Assembly: GCF_900115265.1 (NCBI RefSeq)
Contig: NZ_FOVU01000011.1
Coordinates: 62,001 to 126,000 of the forward strand
Length of the DNA: 64,000 bases
Direction of reading: 5' to 3'
Source: Bradyrhizobium sp. Ghvi
Lineage (GTDB): Bacteria > Pseudomonadota > Alphaproteobacteria > Rhizobiales > Xanthobacteraceae
Part shown: positions 53,911-62,216 of the stretch, one piece after another
Numbering within the stretch: position 1 is the stretch's first letter
Layout: each line of letters opens with the position of its first letter
Program-made: the position numbers and the translations under genes
Notes under the pieces: model-generated
The model's database searches: none
Told to the model about the DNA's origin: nothing
The model's input: only the letters and a program-made list of their open reading frames with translations

Positions 53911-54996
53911 GTGCTGAGCACGACTGATGATCTTCGTATCCGCGAACTGAAAGAGCTGAGCACGCCTGAGGATGTGATGCGGGAAGTCCCGCGCACCCTC
54001 ACGGCCACCCGCGTGGTGATGGCAGCCCGTAACGCCATTCACGCCATTCTCAATGGCCAGGACGACCGGCTTTTGGTCGTGGTCGGCCCCTGTTCGGTGC
54101 ATGATCCCAGGGCTGCGCTCGACTACGCCGAGCGTCTTGCCAAATTGCGCGAGGATCTCGCCGATCAGCTCGAGATCGTGATGCGGGTCTATTTCGAGAA
54201 GCCTCGCACCACGGTCGGCTGGAAGGGCCTCATCAACGATCCCGATCTCGACGGCAGCTTCGACATCAACAAAGGCCTGCGGCTCGCGCGCAACGTGCTG
54301 TCAGCCATCAACAATCTCGGCCTGCCCGCCGGCACCGAATTCCTGGACATGACGACGCCGCAATACATTGCGGATCTCGTCTCCTGGGCCGCGATCGGCG
54401 CGCGCACGACCGAAAGCCAGATTCACCGCGAGCTGGCTTCGGGGCTGTCCTGCCCGGTCGGCTTCAAGAACGGCACCGATGGCAATGTTCGTATCGCCGC
54501 GGATGCGGTGAAGTCGGCCTCGCATCCGCATCATTTCATGGCTGTCACAAAACTCGGCCGCTCAGCGATCGCCTCGACCGCGGGCAATGGGGACTGTCAC
54601 ATCATCCTGCGCGGCGGAGCTAAGCCGAACTTCGACGCGGCGAGCGTCGCGGCGGCCTGCAACGAGCTCGCAAAATCCGGCGTCGCGCCGCTGGTGATGG
54701 TGGATGCAAGCCATGCCAATTCGAGCAAGAAGCCGGAGAACCAGCCGCTGGTCAGTGCTGACATCGCGGGCCAGATCTCCGGCGGCGAGAACCGCATCAT
54801 GGGTGTGATGATCGAGAGCAACCTCGTCGCCGGCCGCCAGGATGTCGTGGCGGGCAAGCCGCTCGTGTACGGCCAGAGCATCACCGATGGATGCATCGAT
54901 TGGGCGACCACTGCAGGCGTGCTCGAGCAGCTCGCCGATTCCGTCGAGATCCGTCGCAACGCCGCGCGCGCCGGACGACACGAGCGCTCTGCATAG
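53911..54996 (+). CDS. aroG: 3-deoxy-7-phosphoheptulonate synthase, class I
   Basis: 361 aa from GTG 53911; AGGAG 7 bases upstream. Class I DAHP synthase (AroFGH type): VVVGPCSVHDP, EKPRTTVGWKGLINDPDLDGSF (read in parts) with the active-site Arg, GLSCPVGFKNGTDGN with the catalytic Lys, and DASHANSSKKPENQ. It condenses PEP and erythrose-4-phosphate, the first step of aromatic amino acid synthesis. The upstream attenuator links it to the supply of Tyr, Phe and Trp, possibly in addition to feedback inhibition of the enzyme. Confidence 0.95.
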   Translation: MLSTTDDLRIRELKELSTPEDVMREVPRTLTATRVVMAARNAIHAILNGQDDRLLVVVGPCSVHDPRAALDYAERLAKLREDLADQLEIVMRVYFEKPRTTVGWKGLINDPDLDGSFDINKGLRLARNVLSAINNLGLPAGTEFLDMTTPQYIADLVSWAAIGARTTESQIHRELASGLSCPVGFKNGTDGNVRIAADAVKSASHPHHFMAVTKLGRSAIASTAGNGDCHIILRGGAKPNFDAASVAAACNELAKSGVAPLVMVDASHANSSKKPENQPLVSADIAGQISGGENRIMGVMIESNLVAGRQDVVAGKPLVYGQSITDGCIDWATTAGVLEQLADSVEIRRNAARAGRHERSA

Positions 54997-55065
54997 AACG
55001 GGGTCAAAGGGGGGCGGGGCGATGCTGTTCGCGCCCTGCCCGTCGCTCCGAATTCGCGCTCTGGT

Positions 55066-55317
55066 CTAGCAGCCGCGGCAGATGCTCTTGATCTTCTTGT
55101 CGAGCAGAGCGTCTTCCTTGTTCACGGGATTGTTCGGATCGCTCAGAGTCTTTTCGCTCGGCACATCGCCCGCGCGCGGCTGGCGATGACCGACAGGCGC
55201 CTGCGGCACCGTTCCCGACGTGGCCCCGCCCGAGGGCGATCCCTTGGTGGCGGGTTGGGCAATCGCCATACCGCCGAGCAAGACCACGAGCGATGCTGCC
55301 ACCATGATCTTCTTCAT
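55066..55317 (-). CDS. Exported hypothetical protein
   Basis: 83 aa from ATG 55317 with GGAGG upstream. Signal peptide MKKIMVAASLVVLLGGMAIA; the mature part is Gly/Ser/Pro-rich then Asp/Lys-rich (PNNPVNKEDALLDKKIKSI) with a Cys pair at the end (CRGC). An in-frame extension to 55362 is unlikely. Periplasmic. Confidence 0.75.
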   Translation of the reverse strand: MKKIMVAASLVVLLGGMAIAQPATKGSPSGGATSGTVPQAPVGHRQPRAGDVPSEKTLSDPNNPVNKEDALLDKKIKSICRGC

Positions 55318-55362
55318 GTTCGATCCTCCATTCCTCAAGCCCGACGTGTCCTCCGCGACCAT

Positions 55363-56457
55363 TCAGGTCTCGGGCGGATAGAGATGAACGTCGCCGCAAT
55401 AATCGATGATACGATAGCGCGTTTCGGTCACCGCATCACCGCCATCGGCTGCGGTATTTTGTGCCGCCAACACATAATTCGGCCCCACCGGGGATTTGCC
55501 GGCGCCGCCGGGGATATCGATCACGTATTCCGGCTGACACAGTCCTGACACCCGTCCACGCAGCTCCCGCATCAAGTCCTGCCCATGCGCCAGGGTCGTT
55601 CGCAGATGCGCGGTACCCGGCGCGAGATCGCCATGATGCAGGTAGTACGGCTTGATGCGGCACTCGACGAAAGCCCGCATCAAATCCGACAAAGCCGTGG
55701 CGCTGTCATTGACGCCGCGCAACAGCACCGACTGGCTCACCATGGGAATGCCGGCATCGACCAGTTGCGCGCAGGCGGCGCGGGCCGGCCCCGTCAGCTC
55801 GCGCGCATGGTTGGCATGCAGCGCGACCCAGGTGGTGGCGCCCTCGACTTTCAGCGCAGCCACCATCTCGTCAGAGATGCGCGAGGGTTCAGCCACAGGC
55901 ACGCGGGTGTGAAGACGGATGATCTTGACGTGTTCGATCGCAGCGAGATCAGCCATGATCTCGCTCATCCGACGTGGCGACAGCATCAGGGGATCCCCTC
56001 CGGTCAGGATCACCTCCCAGATCTCGCTATGCGCGCGGATGTAGTCGATCGCCGCGCGATAGGCGCCGTCCGAGAGTGCGTTCTCGTTGCCGGGGCCCAC
56101 CATCTCGCGGCGGAAACAGAAACGGCAGTAGACCGCGCAGACGTGAACGAGCTTGAACAGCACACGGTCGGGATAACGATGCACGATCCCTGGAACCGGC
56201 GAATGCGGATGATCTCCGATCGGATCGGCGTCCTCGCCCGGTTGCATCTCGAGCTCCGCGGCCGTCGGAACGAACTGACGGGCAATGGGGTCGTCGGGAT
56301 CCGAGGTGTCGATCAGTTCGACCAGCGCAGGCGTGATCGCAACCGCATAACGCGCAGCAACTCGCTCGAGCGCGGGCAGTGAAGTCGCGGGCGCGAGGTC
56401 CGTGGCTACGAGTTCGGCCGGCTCACGCAATGTTCGTGCAAGATTGGTTTTCGTCAT
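55363..56457 (-). CDS. epmB: Lysine 2,3-aminomutase-type protein (EpmB family)
   Basis: 364 aa. Radical SAM enzyme with the iron-sulphur motif Cys107-x3-Cys111-x2-Cys114 in CAVYCRFCFRR and the GGDPLML SAM loop. The PLP Lys lies in IPGGAGKSPVGPN. It lacks the long C-terminal region of clostridial aminomutases and is the length of EpmB, which makes (R)-beta-lysine for EF-P. Its start overlaps the epmA stop by ATGA. Confidence 0.92.
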   Translation of the reverse strand: MTKTNLARTLREPAELVATDLAPATSLPALERVAARYAVAITPALVELIDTSDPDDPIARQFVPTAAELEMQPGEDADPIGDHPHSPVPGIVHRYPDRVLFKLVHVCAVYCRFCFRREMVGPGNENALSDGAYRAAIDYIRAHSEIWEVILTGGDPLMLSPRRMSEIMADLAAIEHVKIIRLHTRVPVAEPSRISDEMVAALKVEGATTWVALHANHARELTGPARAACAQLVDAGIPMVSQSVLLRGVNDSATALSDLMRAFVECRIKPYYLHHGDLAPGTAHLRTTLAHGQDLMRELRGRVSGLCQPEYVIDIPGGAGKSPVGPNYVLAAQNTAADGGDAVTETRYRIIDYCGDVHLYPPET

Positions 56458-57506
56458 CTCTCACCCGCAGGCGGCGTCCACACCACCTGATCGATCCGTG
56501 TTGCGCCGCTTGCCAGCATCACCAGCCGGTCGAACCCGAGCGCGACGCCACTCGCCTCCGGCATGGCGGCGACCGCGGCCAAAAAGTCCTCGTCCAGCGG
56601 ATAGGTCTCGCCGTAGCGGCGCTGCTTCTCCGTCATGGCCTCCATGAAGCGCTTGCGCTGCTCCTCGGCGTCGGTGAGTTCGCCAAAGCCGTTGGCGAGC
56701 TCGACGCCGCAGGCGTAGACCTCGAACCGCTCGGCGACCCTGGGATCGCCAGCCTTCACCCGCGCCAGCGCCGCCTCGGGAGATGGGTATTCGAACAGAA
56801 TGGTCAAACGCCCCTGCCCCAGATGCGGCTCGACATGCTCGACCAGGACCTTGCTGAAAATGTCTGACCAGGTGTCGTCCTCGGCGATACGGACCTTACC
56901 GCCGGCCGCCTGGGCGAGCGCGTCACGGTTACCCTCGTTGCCCGAGATTGTCGACAGCAGGTCGATCCCGGCGAACCGGCCGAAGGCGCCCGCAACAGTC
57001 AGCAGTTCCGGTTCGGCGAAGGGGTCGGCGGTCCGGCCTCGGAACGAGAAAGTCCCGATCCCGGTAGCCTGCGCGGCCGTCGCGATGACGACCACGGTGT
57101 CGGCCATGATGGCATCATAGGGGGTGTCGGCCCGGTACCACTCGAGCATGGTGAATTCGGGCAGATGCAGGTCGCCGCGCTCACGGTCACGGAAGACCCG
57201 GGCGAATTCGAAAATCCGCTCTTCCCCGGCTGCCAGCAGCTTCTTGCAGGCGAATTCGGGCGAGGTCCGCAAATACCGGCTGGCACGGCTGCCGTCCGGC
57301 CGCATGATCTCGGTCCGGGGCGCGTGCAGATGGGTCTCGTTGCCGGGAGAGACCTGGAGCACGGAAGTTTCGACCTCGACGAAACCCTGCTCGGCGAAAA
57401 AGCCCCTGATAGCCCCGCTAATGGCGCCCCTGGCCTGAAGGAAGGGCCGCCGGTCGAGGTGCCTTCCGGGTGACCAGAACGGCGAGATCGGCTTGTCCCC
57501 AGCCAT
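56454..57506 (-). CDS. epmA: EF-P lysyltransferase (lysyl-tRNA synthetase paralogue EpmA)
   Basis: 350 aa from ATG 57506. Class II synthetase core only, without the anticodon-binding domain: FLQARGAISGAIRGFFAEQGFVEVET (read in parts), motif 2 FARVFRDRERGDLHLPEFTMLEWYRA, motif 3 ASGVALGFDRLVMLA. Attaches beta-lysine to the EF-P lysine. Longer in-frame sequence to 58166 runs through efp on the other strand and is not real. Confidence 0.93.
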   Translation of the reverse strand: MAGDKPISPFWSPGRHLDRRPFLQARGAISGAIRGFFAEQGFVEVETSVLQVSPGNETHLHAPRTEIMRPDGSRASRYLRTSPEFACKKLLAAGEERIFEFARVFRDRERGDLHLPEFTMLEWYRADTPYDAIMADTVVVIATAAQATGIGTFSFRGRTADPFAEPELLTVAGAFGRFAGIDLLSTISGNEGNRDALAQAAGGKVRIAEDDTWSDIFSKVLVEHVEPHLGQGRLTILFEYPSPEAALARVKAGDPRVAERFEVYACGVELANGFGELTDAEEQRKRFMEAMTEKQRRYGETYPLDEDFLAAVAAMPEASGVALGFDRLVMLASGATRIDQVVWTPPAGER

Positions 57507-57668
57507 TAACCGACCGCCCCGCCAGCCAGCAAAGTGCTGGCATCCAACGGCAAAATCAGTATGTTGCGGCCCGAAACGGGCGCCGAGGTCTGATTTGAGG
57601 CCCCAAGTCCCCCATCGATTTGACCACGTCCTGGCCGGTGCCGGGCCAAGCAAGCAGGAAATATAGCT

Positions 57669-58235
57669 TTGAGAGTCATCGCCAGTTCTATTCGCAAGGG
57701 CAACGTGATCGAGCAAGACGGCAAGCTCTATGTCGTCGTGAGCGCCGAGAACATCCATCCCGGCAAGGGTACTCCGGTCAGCCAGATCGAAATGCGCCGA
57801 ATCTCGGATGGGGTAAAGATCTCCGAACGCTACAAGACCACCGATCAGGTCGAAAAGGCCACGATCGAAGAGCGCAACTACACCTTTCTGTATGAAGATG
57901 GCGACGGCTTCCACTTTATGAACCCCGAGACCTACGATCAGGTTCAGGTGTCCAAGGACGTCGTCGGCGACGCTGCCGCGTATCTTCAGCCAGATATGAC
58001 CGTCAAGCTGTCGTTGCACGACGTCAACGTCGTCTCGCTCGCGTTGCCGCAGCGCGTGACATTGGAAGTGGTCGAGACTGAGCCCGTGACCAAGGGCCAG
58101 ACCGCTTCTTCCTCCTACAAGCCGGCTGTGCTCTCGAATGGCGTCCGCACCACCGTGCCGCCGCACATCTCGGTCGGCACCCGTATCGTGGTGATGACCG
58201 AAGACGGCTCCTACTCCGAGCGCGCCAAGGACTAA
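57669..58235 (+). CDS. efp: Translation elongation factor P
   Basis: 188 aa from TTG 57669 (AGGAA upstream); no ATG matches the family head. KOW-like N-domain with the target lysine Lys33 in HPGKGTP, then two OB domains. Relieves ribosome stalling on polyproline. It is divergent from epmA-epmB with a 162-base promoter region, so modifier and target are co-located. No epmC (hydroxylase) in the window. Confidence 0.95.
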   Translation: MRVIASSIRKGNVIEQDGKLYVVVSAENIHPGKGTPVSQIEMRRISDGVKISERYKTTDQVEKATIEERNYTFLYEDGDGFHFMNPETYDQVQVSKDVVGDAAAYLQPDMTVKLSLHDVNVVSLALPQRVTLEVVETEPVTKGQTASSSYKPAVLSNGVRTTVPPHISVGTRIVVMTEDGSYSERAKD

Positions 58236-58274
58236 GCCTAGGAATCAAAGCAGGTGCCGCCGGGGGGCGAGACA

Positions 58275-59873
58275 GTGGTTGGGAACAGGTTCCGCTTCGT
58301 CTCGCTGCTCCTGGCGTCGCTGTCGCTGTTGGTCATCACTCCGCTGGCTGCGGACGAAATCCGCAGCCCGTCGCTCACGGCTCTGCGCGTCGATTGGCGA
58401 GCAGCGCTCGACCAGCTCCGCACCGAGATCAATAGCCGCCCCCAGGTCGCAGCGGATTTCACCTTCGTGCCGCGTCGTTCGGTGGCGCGCTTCGATCCCC
58501 GCGCAGTGCCGGCACTCGTGCAGCTCAACGCGGTTTCCTCGCGATTTTTCACCGGCATTACCCGCAGCTCGGTTCCCGTGCTCTTGCCGTTCGATGCCGC
58601 CGCCTATCTCGAGGCGCAACGCAGTAGCGCTGCGGGCACGACGCTCGCCCTGTCGCGCTACCAGGCCGATTTCAATCCCGTCGACCTGTTCGACGCCGGC
58701 CCTGCCGGCTACAGCGCCACGTTTTCACTCGAGCCTGGCGCCGGCGACGGCATGCCGACACGCATCTTCGCAAAACCAGTCGAGGTTCAGATCACGGGAT
58801 CGGCACTGGTCTACGACATCGCCGATCCCAGCGGCGGCAAGGGTGAGCCGGTCAAGCCGCTTGCGACCATCTATCCGGATCTGCGCAGGTTCATCCGTGA
58901 GGGTTATCTGCGCTATGCCTTCACGCGGTTCGGCGCCGCTTATGTGGTGTCGATCCAATGCCTGGACAGCGTCGCAAAGCCGCGGCGACTTGCCTGCAAG
59001 GAGGCCTACCCTGTTGCCGAGCGTTTCCTGAAGGCGCTGCACGTCACTGGCGGCCAGCGCATGCGGCCGCTCATGGACGTTGCCTCCGAATTGATCGATC
59101 GTCCCGCCGACCGGTCGACGGATTTCAGCTACCGGCCGAGCGGCGACATCATCCCCAATACCGGCTATCGCAAACAGGGCGGCCACCCCGACGTGATGGC
59201 CTACGCGCAGGTCCGCTTTCCGCTCGAGAAGGCGCCGGCCTTCGTACATTCGCAATCCTACGCCAAGCGCGACAAGGTCGACGGGCCGACCGCCTATCCC
59301 TGGCGTGACAATTTCTGCGAGTCGCGCAGCTTCGAGGTGTGGCAGTGCGCCGGCGGCTATGGCCACCAGGGCGAGGACATCCGGGCCGCGGAGTGCCCCG
59401 GTGATAGTCACGAACCCTGCGATCCCAAGCAGCGCGGAGTCGTTGCGGTACGCGACGCTGTCGTGATCCGCACGCCCAGCGATCAGGCAGTGACGCTCGA
59501 GGTCAACAGCCGGACCGAGCACATCCGCTTTCGCTATATGCACATGAACCCGCATGCGTTGAACGCCGACGGCGTGCTCAATGGCCGCAACGTCACCGAA
59601 GGCGAAAAGATCGGCGTGGTCTCGAACTACCTCGATCATCCCGCCGGCACTTCGATGCATCTGCATTTCGACGTCCAGGTGTTCACCCGAGACGGCTGGA
59701 TCTGGGTCAGTCCCTACACCACGCTGGTCTCGGCTTACGAGCGTCTGATCCGCGCCCGCGGTCGCGAGATCGGCCCGGAGGTCGCAAGCACCCCGCAGCC
59801 GGTCGCCCATGCGCTGCCCGAGGATGTGGTCAAGCCGGATCTGCGCGAGGGATCGAGCGGCGAAGAGAATTGA
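58275..59873 (+). CDS. Exported M23 family metallopeptidase
   Basis: 532 aa from GTG 58275, with GGGGGGCGA upstream; GTG 58254 is also possible. Signal peptide (FVSLLLASLSLLVITPLAA), a long N-domain, then an M23 LytM core around 380-500: GYGHQGEDI, VVAVRDAVVIRT and SMHLHFDVQ with the HxH zinc ligands. The first HxxxD is present, so likely catalytic. Cuts peptidoglycan cross-bridges, or is a divergent regulator of amidases. Confidence 0.88.
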   Translation: MVGNRFRFVSLLLASLSLLVITPLAADEIRSPSLTALRVDWRAALDQLRTEINSRPQVAADFTFVPRRSVARFDPRAVPALVQLNAVSSRFFTGITRSSVPVLLPFDAAAYLEAQRSSAAGTTLALSRYQADFNPVDLFDAGPAGYSATFSLEPGAGDGMPTRIFAKPVEVQITGSALVYDIADPSGGKGEPVKPLATIYPDLRRFIREGYLRYAFTRFGAAYVVSIQCLDSVAKPRRLACKEAYPVAERFLKALHVTGGQRMRPLMDVASELIDRPADRSTDFSYRPSGDIIPNTGYRKQGGHPDVMAYAQVRFPLEKAPAFVHSQSYAKRDKVDGPTAYPWRDNFCESRSFEVWQCAGGYGHQGEDIRAAECPGDSHEPCDPKQRGVVAVRDAVVIRTPSDQAVTLEVNSRTEHIRFRYMHMNPHALNADGVLNGRNVTEGEKIGVVSNYLDHPAGTSMHLHFDVQVFTRDGWIWVSPYTTLVSAYERLIRARGREIGPEVASTPQPVAHALPEDVVKPDLREGSSGEEN

Positions 59874-59933
59874 GGCGGACAATGCGATGGTAAGCCCGGA
59901 TGAGCTACGCAACATCCGGGACACCGATGTCGA

Positions 59934-60437
59934 CTATTCCAGATAGGTCGTCAGCTGCGCGCCCTCATCGGCCACGAACACGGCAATCAGTTCGGCAGGC
60001 TCCGTGGTGCTGGCATTGGCCGAGATCAGATGCGTGGCGCCAGGCGGCTCGAAAAAAGACTGGCCGACACCAAACGTCTCGACGGGGCCGCCGCCGAGCT
60101 GGGAGCGGATCTCGCCTTTTGTGATGTAAGCAGTCACCGAGCCGGCATGCCGGTGCGGCCGCGAAAACCCGCCTGGGCCATAGAACACGCGCACGACGGT
60201 GACACGCTTTCCCGGCACATTGGGCAGCGGATAGGAAGCGATCGGCTCGACCTTGTCGAGCGGCGAGCTTTCCGCGGCCGTGGCGCACAGTGGCGCGAGT
60301 GCGCCCGTGACGGTGTCCATCGTCACGGGCAGCGCCTTGCCGATCGCGAGCGCGAAGGCCAGCCCGCCAACAACAGCAAGCGCCACAGAGCGCAACGGCA
60401 TGGGGCGCAGCGGCGTAGCCAAATTCATGGCAGTCAT
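59934..60437 (-). CDS. Exported cupin protein
   Basis: 167 aa from ATG 60437. A hydrophobic N-terminus (ALAVVGGLAFALAIGKALP) acts as a signal or anchor, then a cupin: YGPGGFSRPHRHAGSVTAYITKGEIRSQLGG with His-His and Glu metal ligands, and EPPGATHLISAN. Behind the AhpD-like gene on the same strand with a 15-base gap, so one operon. May bind a metal or a small ligand. Confidence 0.85.
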   Translation of the reverse strand: MTAMNLATPLRPMPLRSVALAVVGGLAFALAIGKALPVTMDTVTGALAPLCATAAESSPLDKVEPIASYPLPNVPGKRVTVVRVFYGPGGFSRPHRHAGSVTAYITKGEIRSQLGGGPVETFGVGQSFFEPPGATHLISANASTTEPAELIAVFVADEGAQLTTYLE

Positions 60438-60452
60438 GACAACCTCCCTTGC

Positions 60453-60920
60453 TCAGGACGCCGCGGCCGGTCGCTTCGTCGGCGTCCATTGGAAGGCGGC
60501 GCCAAACCGGTTCCAAACGTTGATGGAGGCGATTGCGGATGTCAGGTACATCAGCTCGGTCTCGGAGAACTCGCGCTGCACCTCCGCATACACCTCGTCG
60601 CCGAAGCCGTCAGGAAGCAGGGTCAAAGCCTCGGCCCAAGCCAGCGCCGCGCGCTCCCGCGCCGAGTAGATCGGCGCCTCGCGCCAGACAGCCACAAGAT
60701 GAAGCTTGTCGATGGGGACCCCGAGCCGCTCCGAGAGGAGCACGTGATGCTGCACGCAAAACGCGCAGCCATTGATCTGCGAGGCACGCAGCTTCACAAG
60801 CTCGAGAAGCTGCTTGTCGAGACCAGCCTTGGCTGCGACCTGTCCCAGCGCCAGCACCAGATCATATGCATCCGGCGCGATCCTCTTGAAATCCTCGTAT
60901 TCGCTGCGGGCGTGTGACAT
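60453..60920 (-). CDS. AhpD-like carboxymuconolactone decarboxylase family protein
   Basis: 155 aa. All-helical fold with the redox pair Cys52-x2-Cys55 and His59 in NGCAFCVQHH, the proton-relay arrangement of AhpD-type alkylhydroperoxidases. The family name is historical; the CxxC implies peroxidase activity. Divergent from the MarR gene, with a 16-bp palindrome between them, so MarR-controlled. Confidence 0.9.
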   Translation of the reverse strand: MSHARSEYEDFKRIAPDAYDLVLALGQVAAKAGLDKQLLELVKLRASQINGCAFCVQHHVLLSERLGVPIDKLHLVAVWREAPIYSARERAALAWAEALTLLPDGFGDEVYAEVQREFSETELMYLTSAIASINVWNRFGAAFQWTPTKRPAAAS

Positions 60921-60959
60921 GGCCGTTCACCTCGTGTTATTGTACGTATACTTATACCT

Positions 60960-60975
60960 TATAAGAGCTCTTATA
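60960..60975. promoter_or_regulatory. MarR operator palindrome
   Basis: TATAAGAGCTCTTATA is a perfect 16-base palindrome ending at the first base of the MarR ATG and 40 bases from the AhpD-like start. A MarR dimer bound here would repress both directions. Confidence 0.7.
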
Positions 60976-61505
60976 TGTTACGCAAGCCTGCCAGCATCAC
61001 AAGATCGCAACCGGGACGGAAAACGCCCGGCCCCGCCAAGGATAGCCCGGTGCACCTGCCCGCCCCCGGCGAAGGCAAGCGCGGCGAGCAGGGCTATCTC
61101 GGTTATCTCCTGCGCCAGGCCCACGCCGCGGTGCGCCTAAAGATGGAGCGCACGCTGGCCGATCTCGGCGTGACCTCGCCGCAATTTGCCGTGCTGACCA
61201 TGCTGAATGCTTATCCTGGACTATCGGGTGCCGACGTCGCCCGTCTCACCTTCCTGACCCCGCAGACGGTCGGGGTGATCATCCGCAATCTTGCGCGAGA
61301 CGGTTCAATCGTGATGACACCTCATCCCGTCCACGGTCGTATCCAGCAATGGACGCTGACATCGCGTGGCGCGACGTTGCTGAAGGCGTGTCGGGAACGC
61401 GTGATCGAATTGGAGAAGCGTCTGGCCAGCGGCCTCGATGCCAAGGCGGAGGCAAATATTCGCCGCTGGCTTGCCAACGTTGCGACGGAGTTACAGGAGG
61501 ACTAA
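60975..61505 (+). CDS. MarR family transcriptional regulator
   Basis: 176 aa. A 35-residue polar N-extension, then winged helix (VTSPQFAVLTMLNAYPGLSGADVARLTFLTPQTVGVIIRNL read in parts; SIVMTPHPVHGRIQQWTLTSRG wing) and a C-terminal dimer helix. Typically senses oxidants or phenolics. Divergent from the AhpD-like/cupin pair; the palindrome at its start implies autoregulation. Confidence 0.9.
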   Translation: MLRKPASITRSQPGRKTPGPAKDSPVHLPAPGEGKRGEQGYLGYLLRQAHAAVRLKMERTLADLGVTSPQFAVLTMLNAYPGLSGADVARLTFLTPQTVGVIIRNLARDGSIVMTPHPVHGRIQQWTLTSRGATLLKACRERVIELEKRLASGLDAKAEANIRRWLANVATELQED

Positions 61506-61524
61506 GGCGAGCCTGATCGCCTCC

Positions 61525-61776
61525 CTACTCGCCCTTCAAGACTTTCTTGACTTCACCGTCGGGCCAGCCTTTGCCGGCGGCGATCACGCGAACGCGGCTG
61601 TGGTCCGTATCGTTGATCAGCACATGCGAACTCACCCGGTCGCCACTCGGCTCCAGATACAGATCGGTTTCAGGTTTCCAGCTCAGCGTGGCCGCAAGAT
61701 CGCCCGGAAAAATCTGCCAGCACGATCCGTCGTCGAGCTCGACGACGTGACTTTCCGCATGCGCGCGTATCTTCAT
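61525..61776 (-). CDS. Small hypothetical protein
   Basis: 83 aa. Begins MKIRAHAESHVVELDDGSCW; a strand-rich fold with WKPETDLYLEPSG and SRVRVIAAGKGWPDGEVKKVLKGE (read in parts). Appears conserved in bradyrhizobia, unknown function. Converges on the MarR gene. Confidence 0.65.
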   Translation of the reverse strand: MKIRAHAESHVVELDDGSCWQIFPGDLAATLSWKPETDLYLEPSGDRVSSHVLINDTDHSRVRVIAAGKGWPDGEVKKVLKGE

Positions 61777-61804
61777 TCAACCCCGAAGTCGCGTTGAACA
61801 AGGC

Positions 61805-61829
61805 GGGCCCCGGCGTTCGGCCGGGGCCC
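61805..61829. terminator. Inverted repeat after the secreted-protein gene
   Basis: GGGCCCCGGC pairs with GCCGGGGCCC over GTTCG. The T-run after it on the minus strand is weak (CCTTGTT), so termination is probable rather than certain. Confidence 0.6.
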
Positions 61830-61836
61830 AGCTCCG

Positions 61837-62091
61837 TCAATCGTTGTCGTGATGAATCACGGTCTTGCTGCGGTTGCCGAACTCATCTTCCTTCTTGATC
61901 ACAGTGGTGCGGTCGGCGGGCTGGCGCTCCTTAATGACGGTGGTCCGGTCACGATCGCGGTCACGATATTCGTGGGACTCTCCGACCGTGACGCCGGCAC
62001 CGACCGGACCGGCGTGAACACCAACTTCATCGGCAAACGCCGGCGCCGCGATAGCTGTGATCATAGCAGCGGCAAACAGATATTTCCTCAT
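61837..62091 (-). CDS. Exported charged hypothetical protein
   Basis: 84 aa. Signal peptide (KYLFAAAMITAIAAPAFA), a Gly/Val-rich segment, then Asp/Arg repeats (EYRDRDRDRTTVIKE and a second DRTTVIKKEDE), ending in His-Asp. The repeated RTTVIK units are notable. Common in bradyrhizobia; role unknown. Confidence 0.75.
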   Translation of the reverse strand: MRKYLFAAAMITAIAAPAFADEVGVHAGPVGAGVTVGESHEYRDRDRDRTTVIKERQPADRTTVIKKEDEFGNRSKTVIHHDND

Positions 62092-62216
62092 CTCATTCTC
62101 CTCCAGTCTCGTGCGGAGGGAATGCAGCAGTGCGACAGTTTGTTCCGGAGGAACAGCTGTTCCTCACGTTCCAGGAACCGGCTCCCAAGCGCGCTGTTTC
62201 CCGCTAGACTGGCTCC

